Positions 1 to 5,854 of a stretch of 12,878 nt of DNA are shown here, piece by piece. The notes beneath the pieces are model-generated. The model searched no databases, was not told the origin of the DNA, and saw only the letters and a program-made list of their open reading frames with translations. Positions within the stretch are counted from its first letter, which is position 1; every line of letters starts with the position of its first letter. The DNA comes from Pauljensenia sp. (lineage in GTDB: Bacteria; Actinomycetota; Actinomycetes; Actinomycetales; Actinomycetaceae). The stretch is taken from NCBI GenBank assembly GCA_029983625.1, contig JASBZF010000049.1:1-12878 (forward strand), written 5' to 3'. The translations under genes were made by a program, and so were the position numbers.

Positions 1-14
1 GAACGGAGGCCTGA
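1..14 (+). CDS. rpsC: 3' end of the gene before rplP, probably rpsC (S3), partial
   Basis: Only the last codons are inside the window. The frame that closes with TGA at 12-14 reads Thr-Glu-Ala-stop, compatible with the acidic, alanine-rich tails common in actinobacterial S3. rpsC lies directly before rplP in nearly all bacterial S10 operons. The identity rests on gene order, not on similarity, because four codons cannot identify a protein. The GGAGG at 5-9 inside these codons serves as ribosome-binding site for rplP. Confidence 0.5.
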
Positions 15-19
15 GCCCC

Positions 20-439
20 ATGCTCATTCCCCGTCGTACCAAGTGGCGCCGTCAGCACCGTCCGCACCGTACCGGTAACGCCTCAGGCGGCACCGAACTC
101 GCTTTCGGCCAGTACGGTATCCAGGCACTGACCGGCGCATACGTGACCAACCGCCAGATCGAAGCGGCACGTATCGCGATGACACGTCACATCAAGCGTG
201 GCGGCAAGGTGTGGATCAACATCTTCCCGGACCGTCCGCTCACGAAGAAGCCCGCCGAAACCCGTATGGGTTCCGGTAAGGGTTCCCCGGAGTGGTGGGT
301 CGCTCCCGTCAAGCCGGGTCGCATCCTGTTCGAGCTGGGTGGTGTGGATGAAGCCCTCGCCCGCGAGGCTATGCGTCGCGCCCAGCACAAGCTTCCTATG
401 AAGACCCGTTTCGTGGTCCGAGAGGGTGGTGACATCTGA
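20..439 (+). CDS. rplP: 50S ribosomal protein L16
   Basis: L16 is a large-subunit protein near the peptidyl-transferase centre and the A-site tRNA. The 139-residue product has the usual family length. It begins MLIPRRTKWRRQHRP and contains the conserved block KKPAETRMGSGKGSPEWWV at about residues 75-93. The ATG at 20 is preceded by GGAGG (5-9) at 10 nt spacing and gives the canonical family N-terminus. The stop codon shares one base with the rpmC start (TGATG), implying translational coupling. It belongs to the distal S10 operon (rplP-rpmC-rpsQ). Nothing is unusual in the protein. Confidence 0.98.
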   Translation: MLIPRRTKWRRQHRPHRTGNASGGTELAFGQYGIQALTGAYVTNRQIEAARIAMTRHIKRGGKVWINIFPDRPLTKKPAETRMGSGKGSPEWWVAPVKPGRILFELGGVDEALAREAMRRAQHKLPMKTRFVVREGGDI

Positions 440-672
440 TGGCGGAAAAGGGTCTGACCACCTCCGACCTCGATGCCATGGACGACGCCCAGCTGTCCAA
501 AGAACTCGAGAAGGCCAAGGCCGAACTTTTCAACCTGCGTTTCGCGCAGGCGGTCGGCTCCCTCGAGGACCACGGGCGCATGAAGACGGTGCGCCGCGAC
601 ATCGCCCGGATCTACACGATCGCGCGTGAGCGGGAGCTCGGCTACCGCACCGCCCCGAGCACCGAGGAGTGA
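439..672 (+). CDS. rpmC: 50S ribosomal protein L29
   Basis: L29 is a small, mostly helical protein at the polypeptide exit tunnel, part of the docking site for trigger factor and SRP. The 77-residue product contains the family core LSKELEKAKAELFNLRFAQAVGSLED (residues about 19-44), followed by the second helix RMKTVRRDIARIYTIARERE. The start overlaps the rplP stop by one base and the stop region holds the ribosome-binding site of rpsQ, so the three genes are translated as a coupled set. The extra residues at both ends (acidic MAEKGLTTSDLDAMDD start, STEE tail) are typical of actinobacterial L29. Confidence 0.97.
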   Translation: MAEKGLTTSDLDAMDDAQLSKELEKAKAELFNLRFAQAVGSLEDHGRMKTVRRDIARIYTIARERELGYRTAPSTEE

Positions 673-677
673 GTGAC

Positions 678-944
678 ATGGCAGAATCGACCGAGCGCAA
701 CGACCGTAAGGTTCGCCGTGGTTATGTTGTGAGCGACAAGATGGATAAGACCATCGTTGTTCAGATCGAAGACCGCGTGAAACACGCCCTCTACGGCAAG
801 GTTATGCGCAAGAACAAGAAGGTCAAGGTCCACGACGAGAACAACGAGTGCGGTATCGGCGACCTCGTTCTCATCATGGAAACCCGACCGCTGTCGGCAA
901 CCAAGCGCTGGCGTCTCGTGGAGATCCTCGAAAAGGCGAAGTGA
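678..944 (+). CDS. rpsQ: 30S ribosomal protein S17
   Basis: S17 is a primary 16S rRNA-binding protein with an OB fold. The 88-residue product carries the family signatures RGYVVSDKMDKTIVV (about 14-28) and HDENNECGIGDLVLIMETRPLSATKRWRLV (about 51-80). I place the start at ATG 678 because GAGGAG at 664-669 lies 8 nt upstream and the protein then begins MAESTERN, an ordinary acidic actinobacterial N-terminus. A GTG at 669 in the same frame overlaps the rpmC stop but would use up the ribosome-binding site. This is the last gene of the S10 operon; a 418-nt gap with a G-run follows. Confidence 0.97.
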   Translation: MAESTERNDRKVRRGYVVSDKMDKTIVVQIEDRVKHALYGKVMRKNKKVKVHDENNECGIGDLVLIMETRPLSATKRWRLVEILEKAK

Positions 945-980
945 GCCTTGTACTGCGAGTGATCTTTCGAGTTCAGCTTC

Positions 981-1007
981 GGGGGGGGGGGGGGGGGGGG
1001 GGGGGGG
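981..1007. repeat. Homopolymer run of 27 G
   Basis: Twenty-seven consecutive G residues directly follow TTCAGCTTC downstream of rpsQ and directly precede CCCGCCCCC. Runs of this length are very unstable in replication and are also a typical sequencing artefact of two-colour chemistry. The run could form a G-quadruplex in DNA or RNA. Its true length cannot be trusted from a single assembly. Confidence 0.9.
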
Positions 1008-1021
1008 CCCGCCCCCTTTTT
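995..1021 (+). terminator. Possible intrinsic terminator of the S10 operon
   Basis: The C-rich block CCCGCCCCC (1008-1016) followed by TTTTT (1017-1021) can pair with the end of the G-run, with one G opposing G, giving a G/C stem and U-tail. The location after the last S10 gene fits. The stem depends on the G-run being real; the native left arm may originally have been GGGGGCGGG. Confidence 0.45.
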
Positions 1022-1026
1022 AATGA

Positions 1027-1048
1027 CGGGCCTAGATGCCGGGCCTAG
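1027..1048. repeat. Direct repeat of CGGGCCTAG
   Basis: CGGGCCTAG occurs at 1027-1035 and again at 1040-1048, a 13-nt period. Its origin and role are unknown. It could be a duplication next to the unstable G-run. Confidence 0.5.
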
Positions 1049-1147
1049 GTGATGCCGAGGCTGATCCATTTACCTTCTCGCCCTCGATAATCTGAGAAGC
1101 GCGCGCCTTTGAGAGAGCTTTCATGGGACAGATCACCGAAAAGACTC

Positions 1148-1177
1148 TTTCCTCCTCGGCGCGGATGCGGCTAAACT
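1148..1177 (+). promoter_or_regulatory. Possible spc-operon promoter upstream of rplN
   Basis: TAAACT at 1172-1177 matches the actinobacterial -10 pattern TANNNT. The best -35 at 18-nt spacing is TTTCCT (1148-1153), a weak match. Transcription would start near 1184 and give a leader of about 180 nt. A second TANNNT hexamer, TAATCT, lies at 1088-1093. The gap needs a promoter if the S10 transcript ends at the C/T block, but the exact one is uncertain. Confidence 0.35.
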
Positions 1178-1362
1178 GGGCGAGTTGCGTGACATGGGTG
1201 CAGTGCGCCCTCGTCGATAGTGCGAGCGAGCAACATCATGATCCTGTGGTGCGTTCGCGCTGTTATCGGCTCTCGATGCGTGACAGTCAATGCACGTTCG
1301 GCAAGGCTCGCGGGAAGTAATGCTCCCAAGAGAACCTGCTCGACAACAGGAGTCAAGAGAAA

Positions 1363-1731
1363 ATGATCCAGCAGGAGTCGCGACTTAAAGTCGCCGACAA
1401 CACGGGTGCGAAGGAAATTCTCACCATTCGTGTGCTCGGTGGCTCTTCGCGCCGCTACGCGGGAATCGGCGACACCATCGTCGCCACTGTCAAGGACGCC
1501 ATCCCCGGCGGCACCGTCAAAAAGGGCGATGTCGTCAAAGCGGTTGTCGTCCGCGCCCGCAAGGAGACCCGTCGTCCTGACGGCTCTTACATTCGCTTCG
1601 ATGAGAACGCGGCCGTCATCATCAACTCGAACGGTGAACCGCGTGGTACGCGCATCTTCGGCCCGGTTGGCCGTGAACTGCGCGACAAGAAGTTCATGAA
1701 GATCGTGTCCCTCGCGCCGGAGGTGATCTGA
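1363..1731 (+). CDS. rplN: 50S ribosomal protein L14
   Basis: L14 binds 23S rRNA at the subunit interface, contributes to an intersubunit bridge and is part of the docking site of the silencing factor RsfS. The 122-residue product has the exact family length and starts MIQQESRLKVADNTGAKE. It contains GDVVKAVVVRARKETRR at about 55-71 and ends FMKIVSLAPEVI. AGGAG at 1348-1352 lies 10 nt before the ATG. This is the first gene of the spc operon, and its stop shares one base with the rplX start (TGATG). No abnormal feature is seen. Confidence 0.99.
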   Translation: MIQQESRLKVADNTGAKEILTIRVLGGSSRRYAGIGDTIVATVKDAIPGGTVKKGDVVKAVVVRARKETRRPDGSYIRFDENAAVIINSNGEPRGTRIFGPVGRELRDKKFMKIVSLAPEVI

Positions 1732-2162
1732 TGGCAGCCAAGATCCGCAAGGGTGACCTCGTTGAGGTTGTGCGCGGTCGTTCATCCGATGAAAAGAAGC
1801 TCGCCAAGCGCAACGCTCGTCGCGCTGCCGAGGGGCTTGAACCCCTTAAGCCGGGCGACAAGGGCAAGCAGGGGCGCGTCATCAAGGTATTCCCCACCGA
1901 AGGCAAAGTCCTCGTCGAGGGGATTAACCTCAAGACCCGTCACCTTCGCCAGGGCCAGCAGGGACAGGCAGGCGGCATCGAGACAATCGAAGCCCCGATT
2001 TCCCTCGCCAAAGTTGCTCTGGTTGACCCCGACACCAAGAAGCGCGTTCGTGTCGGATTCCGTGAGGATACCGTCGAGCGTGATGGCCGCACCCGTACCG
2101 TCCGAGTTCGCGTGACCCGTGGCGGCGCAAAGCGCGGCATCGAGCAGGGCAAGGAGATCTGA
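1731..2162 (+). CDS. rplX: 50S ribosomal protein L24 with an insertion in the KOW motif
   Basis: L24 is an early assembly protein that starts 50S folding and sits near the exit tunnel. The product is 143 residues, longer than the usual 100-120. The KOW motif begins KIRKGDLVEVVRG (4-16) and resumes with GDKGKQGRVIKVFP (42-55). Between them about 25 charged residues, rich in Lys, Arg, Ala and Glu (SSDEKKLAKRNARRAAEGLE and following), are inserted into the loop that is normally only two or three residues. The rest (VEGINLKTRHLRQ, EAPISLAKVALVDP) is standard. The ATG overlaps the rplN stop by one base. Reading frame and codon use are continuous across the insertion, so it is not a frameshift. Confidence 0.97.
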   Translation: MAAKIRKGDLVEVVRGRSSDEKKLAKRNARRAAEGLEPLKPGDKGKQGRVIKVFPTEGKVLVEGINLKTRHLRQGQQGQAGGIETIEAPISLAKVALVDPDTKKRVRVGFREDTVERDGRTRTVRVRVTRGGAKRGIEQGKEI

Positions 2163-2164
2163 GT

Positions 2165-2710
2165 ATGGCCCCGCGTCTTAAGGAAAAGTACCTTTCAGAG
2201 ATCCGTGACGCTCTTCGCGCCGAGTTCAAGCACGAGAACATCATGCAGGTCGGCGGTCTTGTGAAGATCGTCGTCAACATGGGTGTGGGTGAAGCTGCTC
2301 GCGATTCGAAGGCTCTTGAGGGCGCGATCCGCGACCTCACCCTCATCACCGGCCAAAAGCCCGTGACGACCAAAGCCAAGAAGTCCATCGCGCAGTTCAA
2401 GCTTCGTGAAGGTCAGCCGATCGGTGCTCACGTTACGCTTCGCGGCGACCGCATGTGGGAGTTCCTCGATCGTCTCCTCTCGACCGCGCTTCCCCGAATC
2501 CGCGACTTCCGTGGTCTTTCGGCCAAGCAGTTCGACGGACACGGCAACTACACCTTCGGTCTTACCGAACAGTCAATGTTCCACGAGATCGATCAGGACT
2601 CCATCGACCGCGTTCGCGGTATGGACATCACGGTCGTCACCTCGGCCGCGACCGACGAAGAGGGGCGCGCCCTTCTGCGTCACCTCGGCTTCCCCTTCAA
2701 GGAGGACTGA
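2165..2710 (+). CDS. rplE: 50S ribosomal protein L5
   Basis: L5 binds 5S rRNA and is part of the central protuberance, contacting the P-site tRNA and S13. The 181-residue product shows VKIVVNMGVGEAARDSK (about 34-50), ITGQKPVTTKAKKSIAQFKLREGQPIGAHVTLRG (about 61-94) and the C-terminal GMDITVVTSAATDEEGRALLRHLGFPF. AAGGAG (2151-2156) ends 8 nt before the ATG, and the rplX stop is 2 nt upstream of it. In E. coli the S8 repressor site of the spc operon lies at this junction; only a 2-nt gap exists here, with no room for a separate leader. Confidence 0.98.
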   Translation: MAPRLKEKYLSEIRDALRAEFKHENIMQVGGLVKIVVNMGVGEAARDSKALEGAIRDLTLITGQKPVTTKAKKSIAQFKLREGQPIGAHVTLRGDRMWEFLDRLLSTALPRIRDFRGLSAKQFDGHGNYTFGLTEQSMFHEIDQDSIDRVRGMDITVVTSAATDEEGRALLRHLGFPFKED

Positions 2711-2713
2711 CAC

Positions 2714-2899
2714 ATGGCCAAGACGTCCCTGAAGATCAAGGCGGCCCGCAAGCCGAAGTTCGGTGTGCGCGCCTACACTCGGTGCAACCGCTGTGGTCGT
2801 CCACACTCGGTGTACCGCAAGTTCGGACTGTGCCGCGTGTGCCTGCGCGAGCTCGCCCTCCGTGGCGAACTCCCCGGCGTCACCAAGAGCAGCTGGTAA
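2714..2899 (+). CDS. rpsZ: 30S ribosomal protein S14, zinc-binding type
   Basis: S14 sits in the head of the 30S subunit. This is the short 61-residue form with a zinc ribbon: Cys24, Cys27, Cys40 and Cys43 form CNRC...CRVC. The core RAYTRCNRCGRPHSVYRKFGLCRVCLRE and the end GELPGVTKSSW match the zinc form typical of actinobacteria and Firmicutes. Many actinobacteria also carry a zinc-free 101-residue S14 elsewhere, induced on zinc shortage; that cannot be checked here. AAGGAGG at 2699-2705 ends 8 nt before the ATG. Confidence 0.98.
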   Translation: MAKTSLKIKAARKPKFGVRAYTRCNRCGRPHSVYRKFGLCRVCLRELALRGELPGVTKSSW

Positions 2900-2907
2900 G
2901 AATCTGA

Positions 2908-2943
2908 CGTCGCAGGTCCCGGTGCGCCGGAGAAACCGCGACG
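2908..2943 (+). promoter_or_regulatory. Bulged hairpin before the rpsH ribosome-binding site
   Basis: CGTCGC (2908-2913), a single unpaired A (2914) and GGT (2915-2917) pair with ACC (2935-2937) and GCGACG (2938-2943), giving 9 bp with one bulged A. Inside, CCGG (2919-2922) pairs with CCGG (2927-2930) around a TGCG loop. The rpsH ribosome-binding site (2947-2954) follows 3 nt later. S8 is the known translational repressor of spc operons in proteobacteria, so an S8-binding element is a possibility, but this is inference. Confidence 0.45.
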
Positions 2944-2962
2944 AGGAAGGGGAGAATCCCCA

Positions 2963-3361
2963 ATGACAATGACAGACCCGATCGCAGACATGCTCACACG
3001 TCTGCGCAACGCAAACCGCGCTCACCACGACTCGGTTTCTATGCCGTACTCGAAGCTGAAGAACGCGATTGCCAACATTCTGGTCGAAGAAGGCTACATT
3101 GCTTCGACCTCCGTTGAGGATGCCCGCGTGGGCAAGACCCTCACTCTGAACCTGAAGTACGGCTCACACCGCGAAGCCGCGATTCAGGGGCTGCAGCGCG
3201 TGTCCAAGCCCGGTCTGCGCGTGTATGCCAAGTCCACCAACCTGCCCAAGGTTCGTGGCGGCCTCGGCGTGGCGATCCTGTCCACGTCCTCCGGTCTGCT
3301 CACCGACCGTCAGGCAGCCGATAAGGGTGTGGGCGGGGAAGTCCTCGCCTACGTCTGGTGA
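2963..3361 (+). CDS. rpsH: 30S ribosomal protein S8
   Basis: S8 binds helix 21 of 16S rRNA in the central domain and in E. coli also represses the spc operon by binding its mRNA. The 132-residue product has the family start TMTDPIADMLTRLRNANRA, SMPYSKLKNAIANILVEEGYI (about 26-46) and the C-terminal rRNA-binding region KVRGGLGVAILSTSSGLLTDRQAADKGVGGEVLAYVW. AAGGGGAG (2947-2954) ends 8 nt before the ATG at 2963. A second in-frame ATG at 2969 would be too far downstream. It is separated from rpsZ by a 63-nt structured gap, the longest inside this block. Confidence 0.98.
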   Translation: MTMTDPIADMLTRLRNANRAHHDSVSMPYSKLKNAIANILVEEGYIASTSVEDARVGKTLTLNLKYGSHREAAIQGLQRVSKPGLRVYAKSTNLPKVRGGLGVAILSTSSGLLTDRQAADKGVGGEVLAYVW

Positions 3362-3376
3362 TGAGGAGGCTTCACA

Positions 3377-3913
3377 ATGTCGCGAATCGGTAAGACCCCT
3401 ATCGCCATCCCCGCCGGAGTAGACGTCGTCATGAACGACGCCGAGGTCACGGTAAAGGGTAAGAAGGGCGAACTCTCGCACACCGTCGCCGCTCCGATCT
3501 CGGTCGTGATCGAAGACGGACAGATCCTCGTCACACGCCCCGACGACGAGCGCGCCTCGCGTTCGCTCCACGGGCTCACCCGCACGCTCATTGCGAACAT
3601 GATTGTCGGCGTGACCGAGGGCTACAAGAAAGAACTCGAAATCACCGGTACCGGTTACCGTGTGGTCGCAAAGGGTAAAGACCTCGAGTTCTCACTCGGC
3701 TTCTCCCACACCGTTCCCGTCTCTGCCCCCGAGGGCATCGAGTTCACCGTCGAATCCCAGACCAAGTTCACGGTCCACGGCATCGACAAGCAGCTCGTTG
3801 GCGAAACGGCCGCTCGCATCCGCAAGCTGAAGAAGCCCGAACCTTACAAGGGCAAGGGCATCCACTACGTGGGTGAAACGATCCGTCGCAAGGTCGGAAA
3901 GGCTGGTAAGTGA
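3377..3913 (+). CDS. rplF: 50S ribosomal protein L6
   Basis: L6 binds 23S rRNA near the sarcin-ricin loop and the GTPase centre. The 178-residue product has the two tandem L6 folds. It starts MSRIGKTPIAIPAGVDV and contains GLTRTLIANMIVGVTEGYKKELEITGTGYRV (about 64-94) and the C-terminal signature KKPEPYKGKGIHYVGETIRRKVGKAGK. GAGGAGG (3363-3369) ends 7 nt before the ATG. The stop overlaps the rplR start by one base. The product has normal family length and composition. Confidence 0.99.
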   Translation: MSRIGKTPIAIPAGVDVVMNDAEVTVKGKKGELSHTVAAPISVVIEDGQILVTRPDDERASRSLHGLTRTLIANMIVGVTEGYKKELEITGTGYRVVAKGKDLEFSLGFSHTVPVSAPEGIEFTVESQTKFTVHGIDKQLVGETAARIRKLKKPEPYKGKGIHYVGETIRRKVGKAGK

Positions 3914-4284
3914 TGGCTTACACCGTCAAGGGCAAAGGCAAATTCGTCGCTCGTAAGCGTCGTCACCTCCGCCTGCGCAAGAAGGTCAACGGTACGCCCG
4001 AGCGTCCTCGTCTCGTCGTTACCCGTTCGAACCGTCACATCGTCGCCCAGGTCATCGACGACACCATCGGTCATACTCTTGTATCCGCTTCGGACATGGA
4101 GGCCGCCCTCGTTAATGAGGAAGGCACCAAGACCGACAAGGCCCGCAAAGTCGGTACCCTCGTCGCCGAGCGCGCGAAAGAAGCTGGCGTGACCGCCGTC
4201 GTCTTCGATCGTGGTGGCAACAAGTATCACGGCCGCGTTGCGGCTGTCGCCGAAGCCGCCCGCGAGGCCGGCCTCGAGCTGTGA
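3913..4284 (+). CDS. rplR: 50S ribosomal protein L18
   Basis: L18 binds 5S rRNA together with L5 and anchors it in the central protuberance. The product is 123 residues when started at ATG 3913, giving MAYTVKGKGKFVARKRRHLRLRKKV; the positively charged N-terminus is the 5S rRNA-binding arm. The core GTPERPRLVVTRSNRHIVAQVIDD and the end FDRGGNKYHGRVAAVAEAAREAGLEL match the family. The GTG three bases upstream would only add one Met and lies inside the rplF stop overlap, so I prefer the ATG, which overlaps rplF by one base. Confidence 0.98.
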   Translation: MAYTVKGKGKFVARKRRHLRLRKKVNGTPERPRLVVTRSNRHIVAQVIDDTIGHTLVSASDMEAALVNEEGTKTDKARKVGTLVAERAKEAGVTAVVFDRGGNKYHGRVAAVAEAAREAGLEL

Positions 4285-4312
4285 CCGGATCTAAGGAAAG
4301 AGAGATCAACTG

Positions 4313-5008
4313 ATGGCTGCACAGCAGCGAACCAGGAACGGTCAGGAAGGCTCTGAGCGTTCCGGCGACGGCGAGCGTCGTGACCGCCGCAATGGACGCG
4401 GCAACGACCGCGACAACCGTCGCGGCAATGACAAGAACGAGTACATCGAGCGCGTCGTCACCATCAACCGCGTTTCCAAGGTTGTGAAGGGTGGACGTCG
4501 TTTCTCCTTCACCGCTCTGGTTGTCGTCGGTGATGGTGAAGGCACAGTCGGTGTCGGCTACGGAAAGGCTAAGGAAGTTCCCCAGGCCATTTCCAAGGGT
4601 GTCGAAGAGGCGAAGAAGAACTTCATTCGCGTCCCGATGATCCGCCGTACCATCACGCACCTCGTGCAGGGCCGCGACGCCGCTGGCGTCGTGCTGCTCC
4701 GCCCGGCAGCTCCGGGAACCGGTGTTATCGCCGGTGGTCCGGTCCGCGCCGTGCTCGAAGCCGCCGGTGTACACGATGTGCTCACCAAGTCCCTCGGCTC
4801 TGACAACGCAATCAACATCGTCCACGCGACGATCGACGCACTGAAGCAGCTTGAGCAGCCTGAGGCTGTTGCGGCACGCCGTGGCCTCCCGCTTGAGCGC
4901 ATTGCTCCGGCCTCGATGCTCCGTGCTCGCGCAGAGGGTGAAGCTGAGAAGCGCGCCGCTGCTGAGAAAATTGAGGCCGACAAGGCCGCTGCGGGGGTGA
5001 ATGAGTGA
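4313..5008 (+). CDS. rpsE: 30S ribosomal protein S5
   Basis: S5 lies at the mRNA entry channel and affects decoding accuracy; mutations in its loop give spectinomycin resistance. The 231-residue product has a disordered charged N-terminus of about 40 residues rich in Arg, Asp, Gly and Asn, then the S5 double-stranded-RNA-binding domain (EYIERVVTINRVSKVVKGGRRFSFTALVVVGD, about 43-74), and the C-terminal domain with RPAAPGTGVIAGGPVRAVLEAAGVHDVLTKSLGS. It ends in an Ala/Glu/Lys-rich helix-like tail (EGEAEKRAAAEKIEADKAA). Both extensions are usual in actinobacteria. AGAGAG upstream is a modest ribosome-binding site. The stop overlaps rpmD by one base. Confidence 0.98.
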   Translation: MAAQQRTRNGQEGSERSGDGERRDRRNGRGNDRDNRRGNDKNEYIERVVTINRVSKVVKGGRRFSFTALVVVGDGEGTVGVGYGKAKEVPQAISKGVEEAKKNFIRVPMIRRTITHLVQGRDAAGVVLLRPAAPGTGVIAGGPVRAVLEAAGVHDVLTKSLGSDNAINIVHATIDALKQLEQPEAVAARRGLPLERIAPASMLRARAEGEAEKRAAAEKIEADKAAAGVNE

Positions 5009-5190
5009 TGGCGAAGATCAAGATCACGCAGATCAAGTCCACGATCGGCGCCAAGCAGAACATGAAAGACACCCTGCGCACCCTCGGGTTGCGCAAGATC
5101 GGCCAGTCCGTCGTGCGTGACGATATCGACACCGTTCGCGGTGCGGTTCGCACGGTGCGTCACCTGGTCACCGTTGAGGAGGTCGACTGA
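5008..5190 (+). CDS. rpmD: 50S ribosomal protein L30
   Basis: L30 is a small 23S rRNA-binding protein. The 60-residue product MAKIKITQIKSTIGAKQNMKDTLRTLGLRKIGQSVVRDD has the exact family pattern, and ends VRTVRHLVTVEEVD. The start at ATG 5008 overlaps the rpsE stop by one base (GTGATG). The GTG at 5005 in the same frame would give an unusual Met-Met start and is less likely. Confidence 0.97.
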   Translation: MAKIKITQIKSTIGAKQNMKDTLRTLGLRKIGQSVVRDDIDTVRGAVRTVRHLVTVEEVD

Positions 5191-5192
5191 CC

Positions 5193-5669
5193 ATGGCGGA
5201 CTCGAAGAACGCCTCGCAGGAGAAAGTGCAGATCGTTAAGCTGCACCACCTGCGTCCGGCCCCCGGCGCTAAAACCGCAAAGACCCGCGTGGGTCGCGGT
5301 GAAGGCTCCAAGGGTAAGACCGCAGGACGTGGCACCAAGGGCACGAAAGCTCGCTACCAGGTGTCCGCAGGCTTCGAGGGCGGCCAGATGCCGATCCACA
5401 TGCGCCTGCCGAAGCTCCGTGGTTTCAAGAACCCCTTCCGCGTCGAATACCAGGTCGTCAATGTTGGCAAACTCGGGGAGCTCTTCCCCGAGGGCGGCAA
5501 GGTGACGGTTGAGGATCTCGTCGCGAAGCACGCCGTCCGTGACGGCGCACCTGTCAAGGTGCTTGGCTCCGGCGAACTGTCGGTGAAGCTCGAGGTCGAG
5601 GTGGACTCCTGGTCCGCTTCCGCCGCCGAGAAGATCACCGCTGCCGGCGGAACGATCACCGCCCGCTGA
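5193..5669 (+). CDS. rplO: 50S ribosomal protein L15
   Basis: L15 is a late-assembly large-subunit protein with a long extended N-terminal arm. The 158-residue product shows LHHLRPAPGAKTAKTRVGRGEGSKGKTAGRGTKG (about 14-47), the Gly/Lys/Arg-rich arm that threads into 23S rRNA, then FEGGQMPIHMRLPKLRGFKN and the globular domain ending AAEKITAAGGTITAR. GAGGAGG (5176-5182) ends 10 nt before the ATG, and the rpmD stop is 2 nt upstream. This is the last ribosomal gene before the terminator hairpin that separates it from secY. Confidence 0.98.
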   Translation: MADSKNASQEKVQIVKLHHLRPAPGAKTAKTRVGRGEGSKGKTAGRGTKGTKARYQVSAGFEGGQMPIHMRLPKLRGFKNPFRVEYQVVNVGKLGELFPEGGKVTVEDLVAKHAVRDGAPVKVLGSGELSVKLEVEVDSWSASAAEKITAAGGTITAR

Positions 5670-5677
5670 CATGTGAT

Positions 5678-5708
5678 CGGGGGTGGCCTGGAATCCGGGC
5701 CACCCCCG
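5678..5708 (+). terminator. Terminator hairpin between rplO and secY
   Basis: An 11-bp perfect GC-rich stem (5678-5688 with 5698-5708, left arm CGGGGGTGGCC) encloses a 9-nt loop and is followed by TTTCTCGTCT. It begins 8 nt after the rplO stop. The fold and position are those of a rho-independent terminator, though the U-tract is broken, so read-through into secY is likely. Confidence 0.8.
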
Positions 5709-5770
5709 TTTCTCGTCTCACACTGATCCTTTCGGGATCCGCCCAGGATTCCGTTCATCACCGGCCGTAT

Positions 5771-5799
5771 GTGACCTACTCTTCAACCTAGGGTAGGCT
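5771..5799 (+). promoter_or_regulatory. secY-adk-map promoter
   Basis: GTGACC (5771-5776, four of six to TTGACA) and TAGGCT (5794-5799, matching TANNNT) are separated by 17 nt. The start would be near 5806, leaving a leader of about 50 nt. It sits directly downstream of the rplO terminator and gives the secretion/adk/map group its own transcript. Confidence 0.7.
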
Positions 5800-5854
5800 G
5801 GCACGGTCGCCGGAGGTACGGCCCCGGTATGCCCATCACCAGTAGGAGGAAGCC

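Larger units (their letters stand above)
945..1362. other. 418-nt gap between the S10 and spc operons
   Basis: No convincing gene. From left to right it holds the rpsQ 3' end, a 27-G run with a C-block and T5 (terminator-like), a 13-nt-spaced direct repeat of CGGGCCTAG, a possible promoter, and the rplN leader. A TGCGTGACA 9-mer occurs twice in the leader (1186-1194 and 1277-1285). A small GGGA/TCCC hairpin (1312-1315 with 1324-1327) and a CCTG/CAGG hairpin (1335-1338 with 1347-1350) that overlaps the rplN ribosome-binding site AGGAG (1348-1352) can be drawn. A break between rpsQ and rplN is common in actinobacteria, so a separate spc transcript is expected. Confidence 0.7.

Noticed and set aside
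1123..1320. 65-codon forward frame in the rpsQ-rplN gap
   Set aside because: No ribosome-binding site, no recognisable family, and it overlaps the expected promoter and leader of the spc operon.
1171..1785. Long open frame on the reverse strand opposite rplN
   Set aside because: Mirror image of the strongly codon-biased rplN gene; no recognisable protein, and the frame continues into the leader only by chance.
4112..4825. 237-codon reverse-strand frame opposite rplR and rpsE
   Set aside because: It spans two certain genes and their junction, with a low-complexity Val/Asp-rich product typical of antisense readings of high-GC genes.
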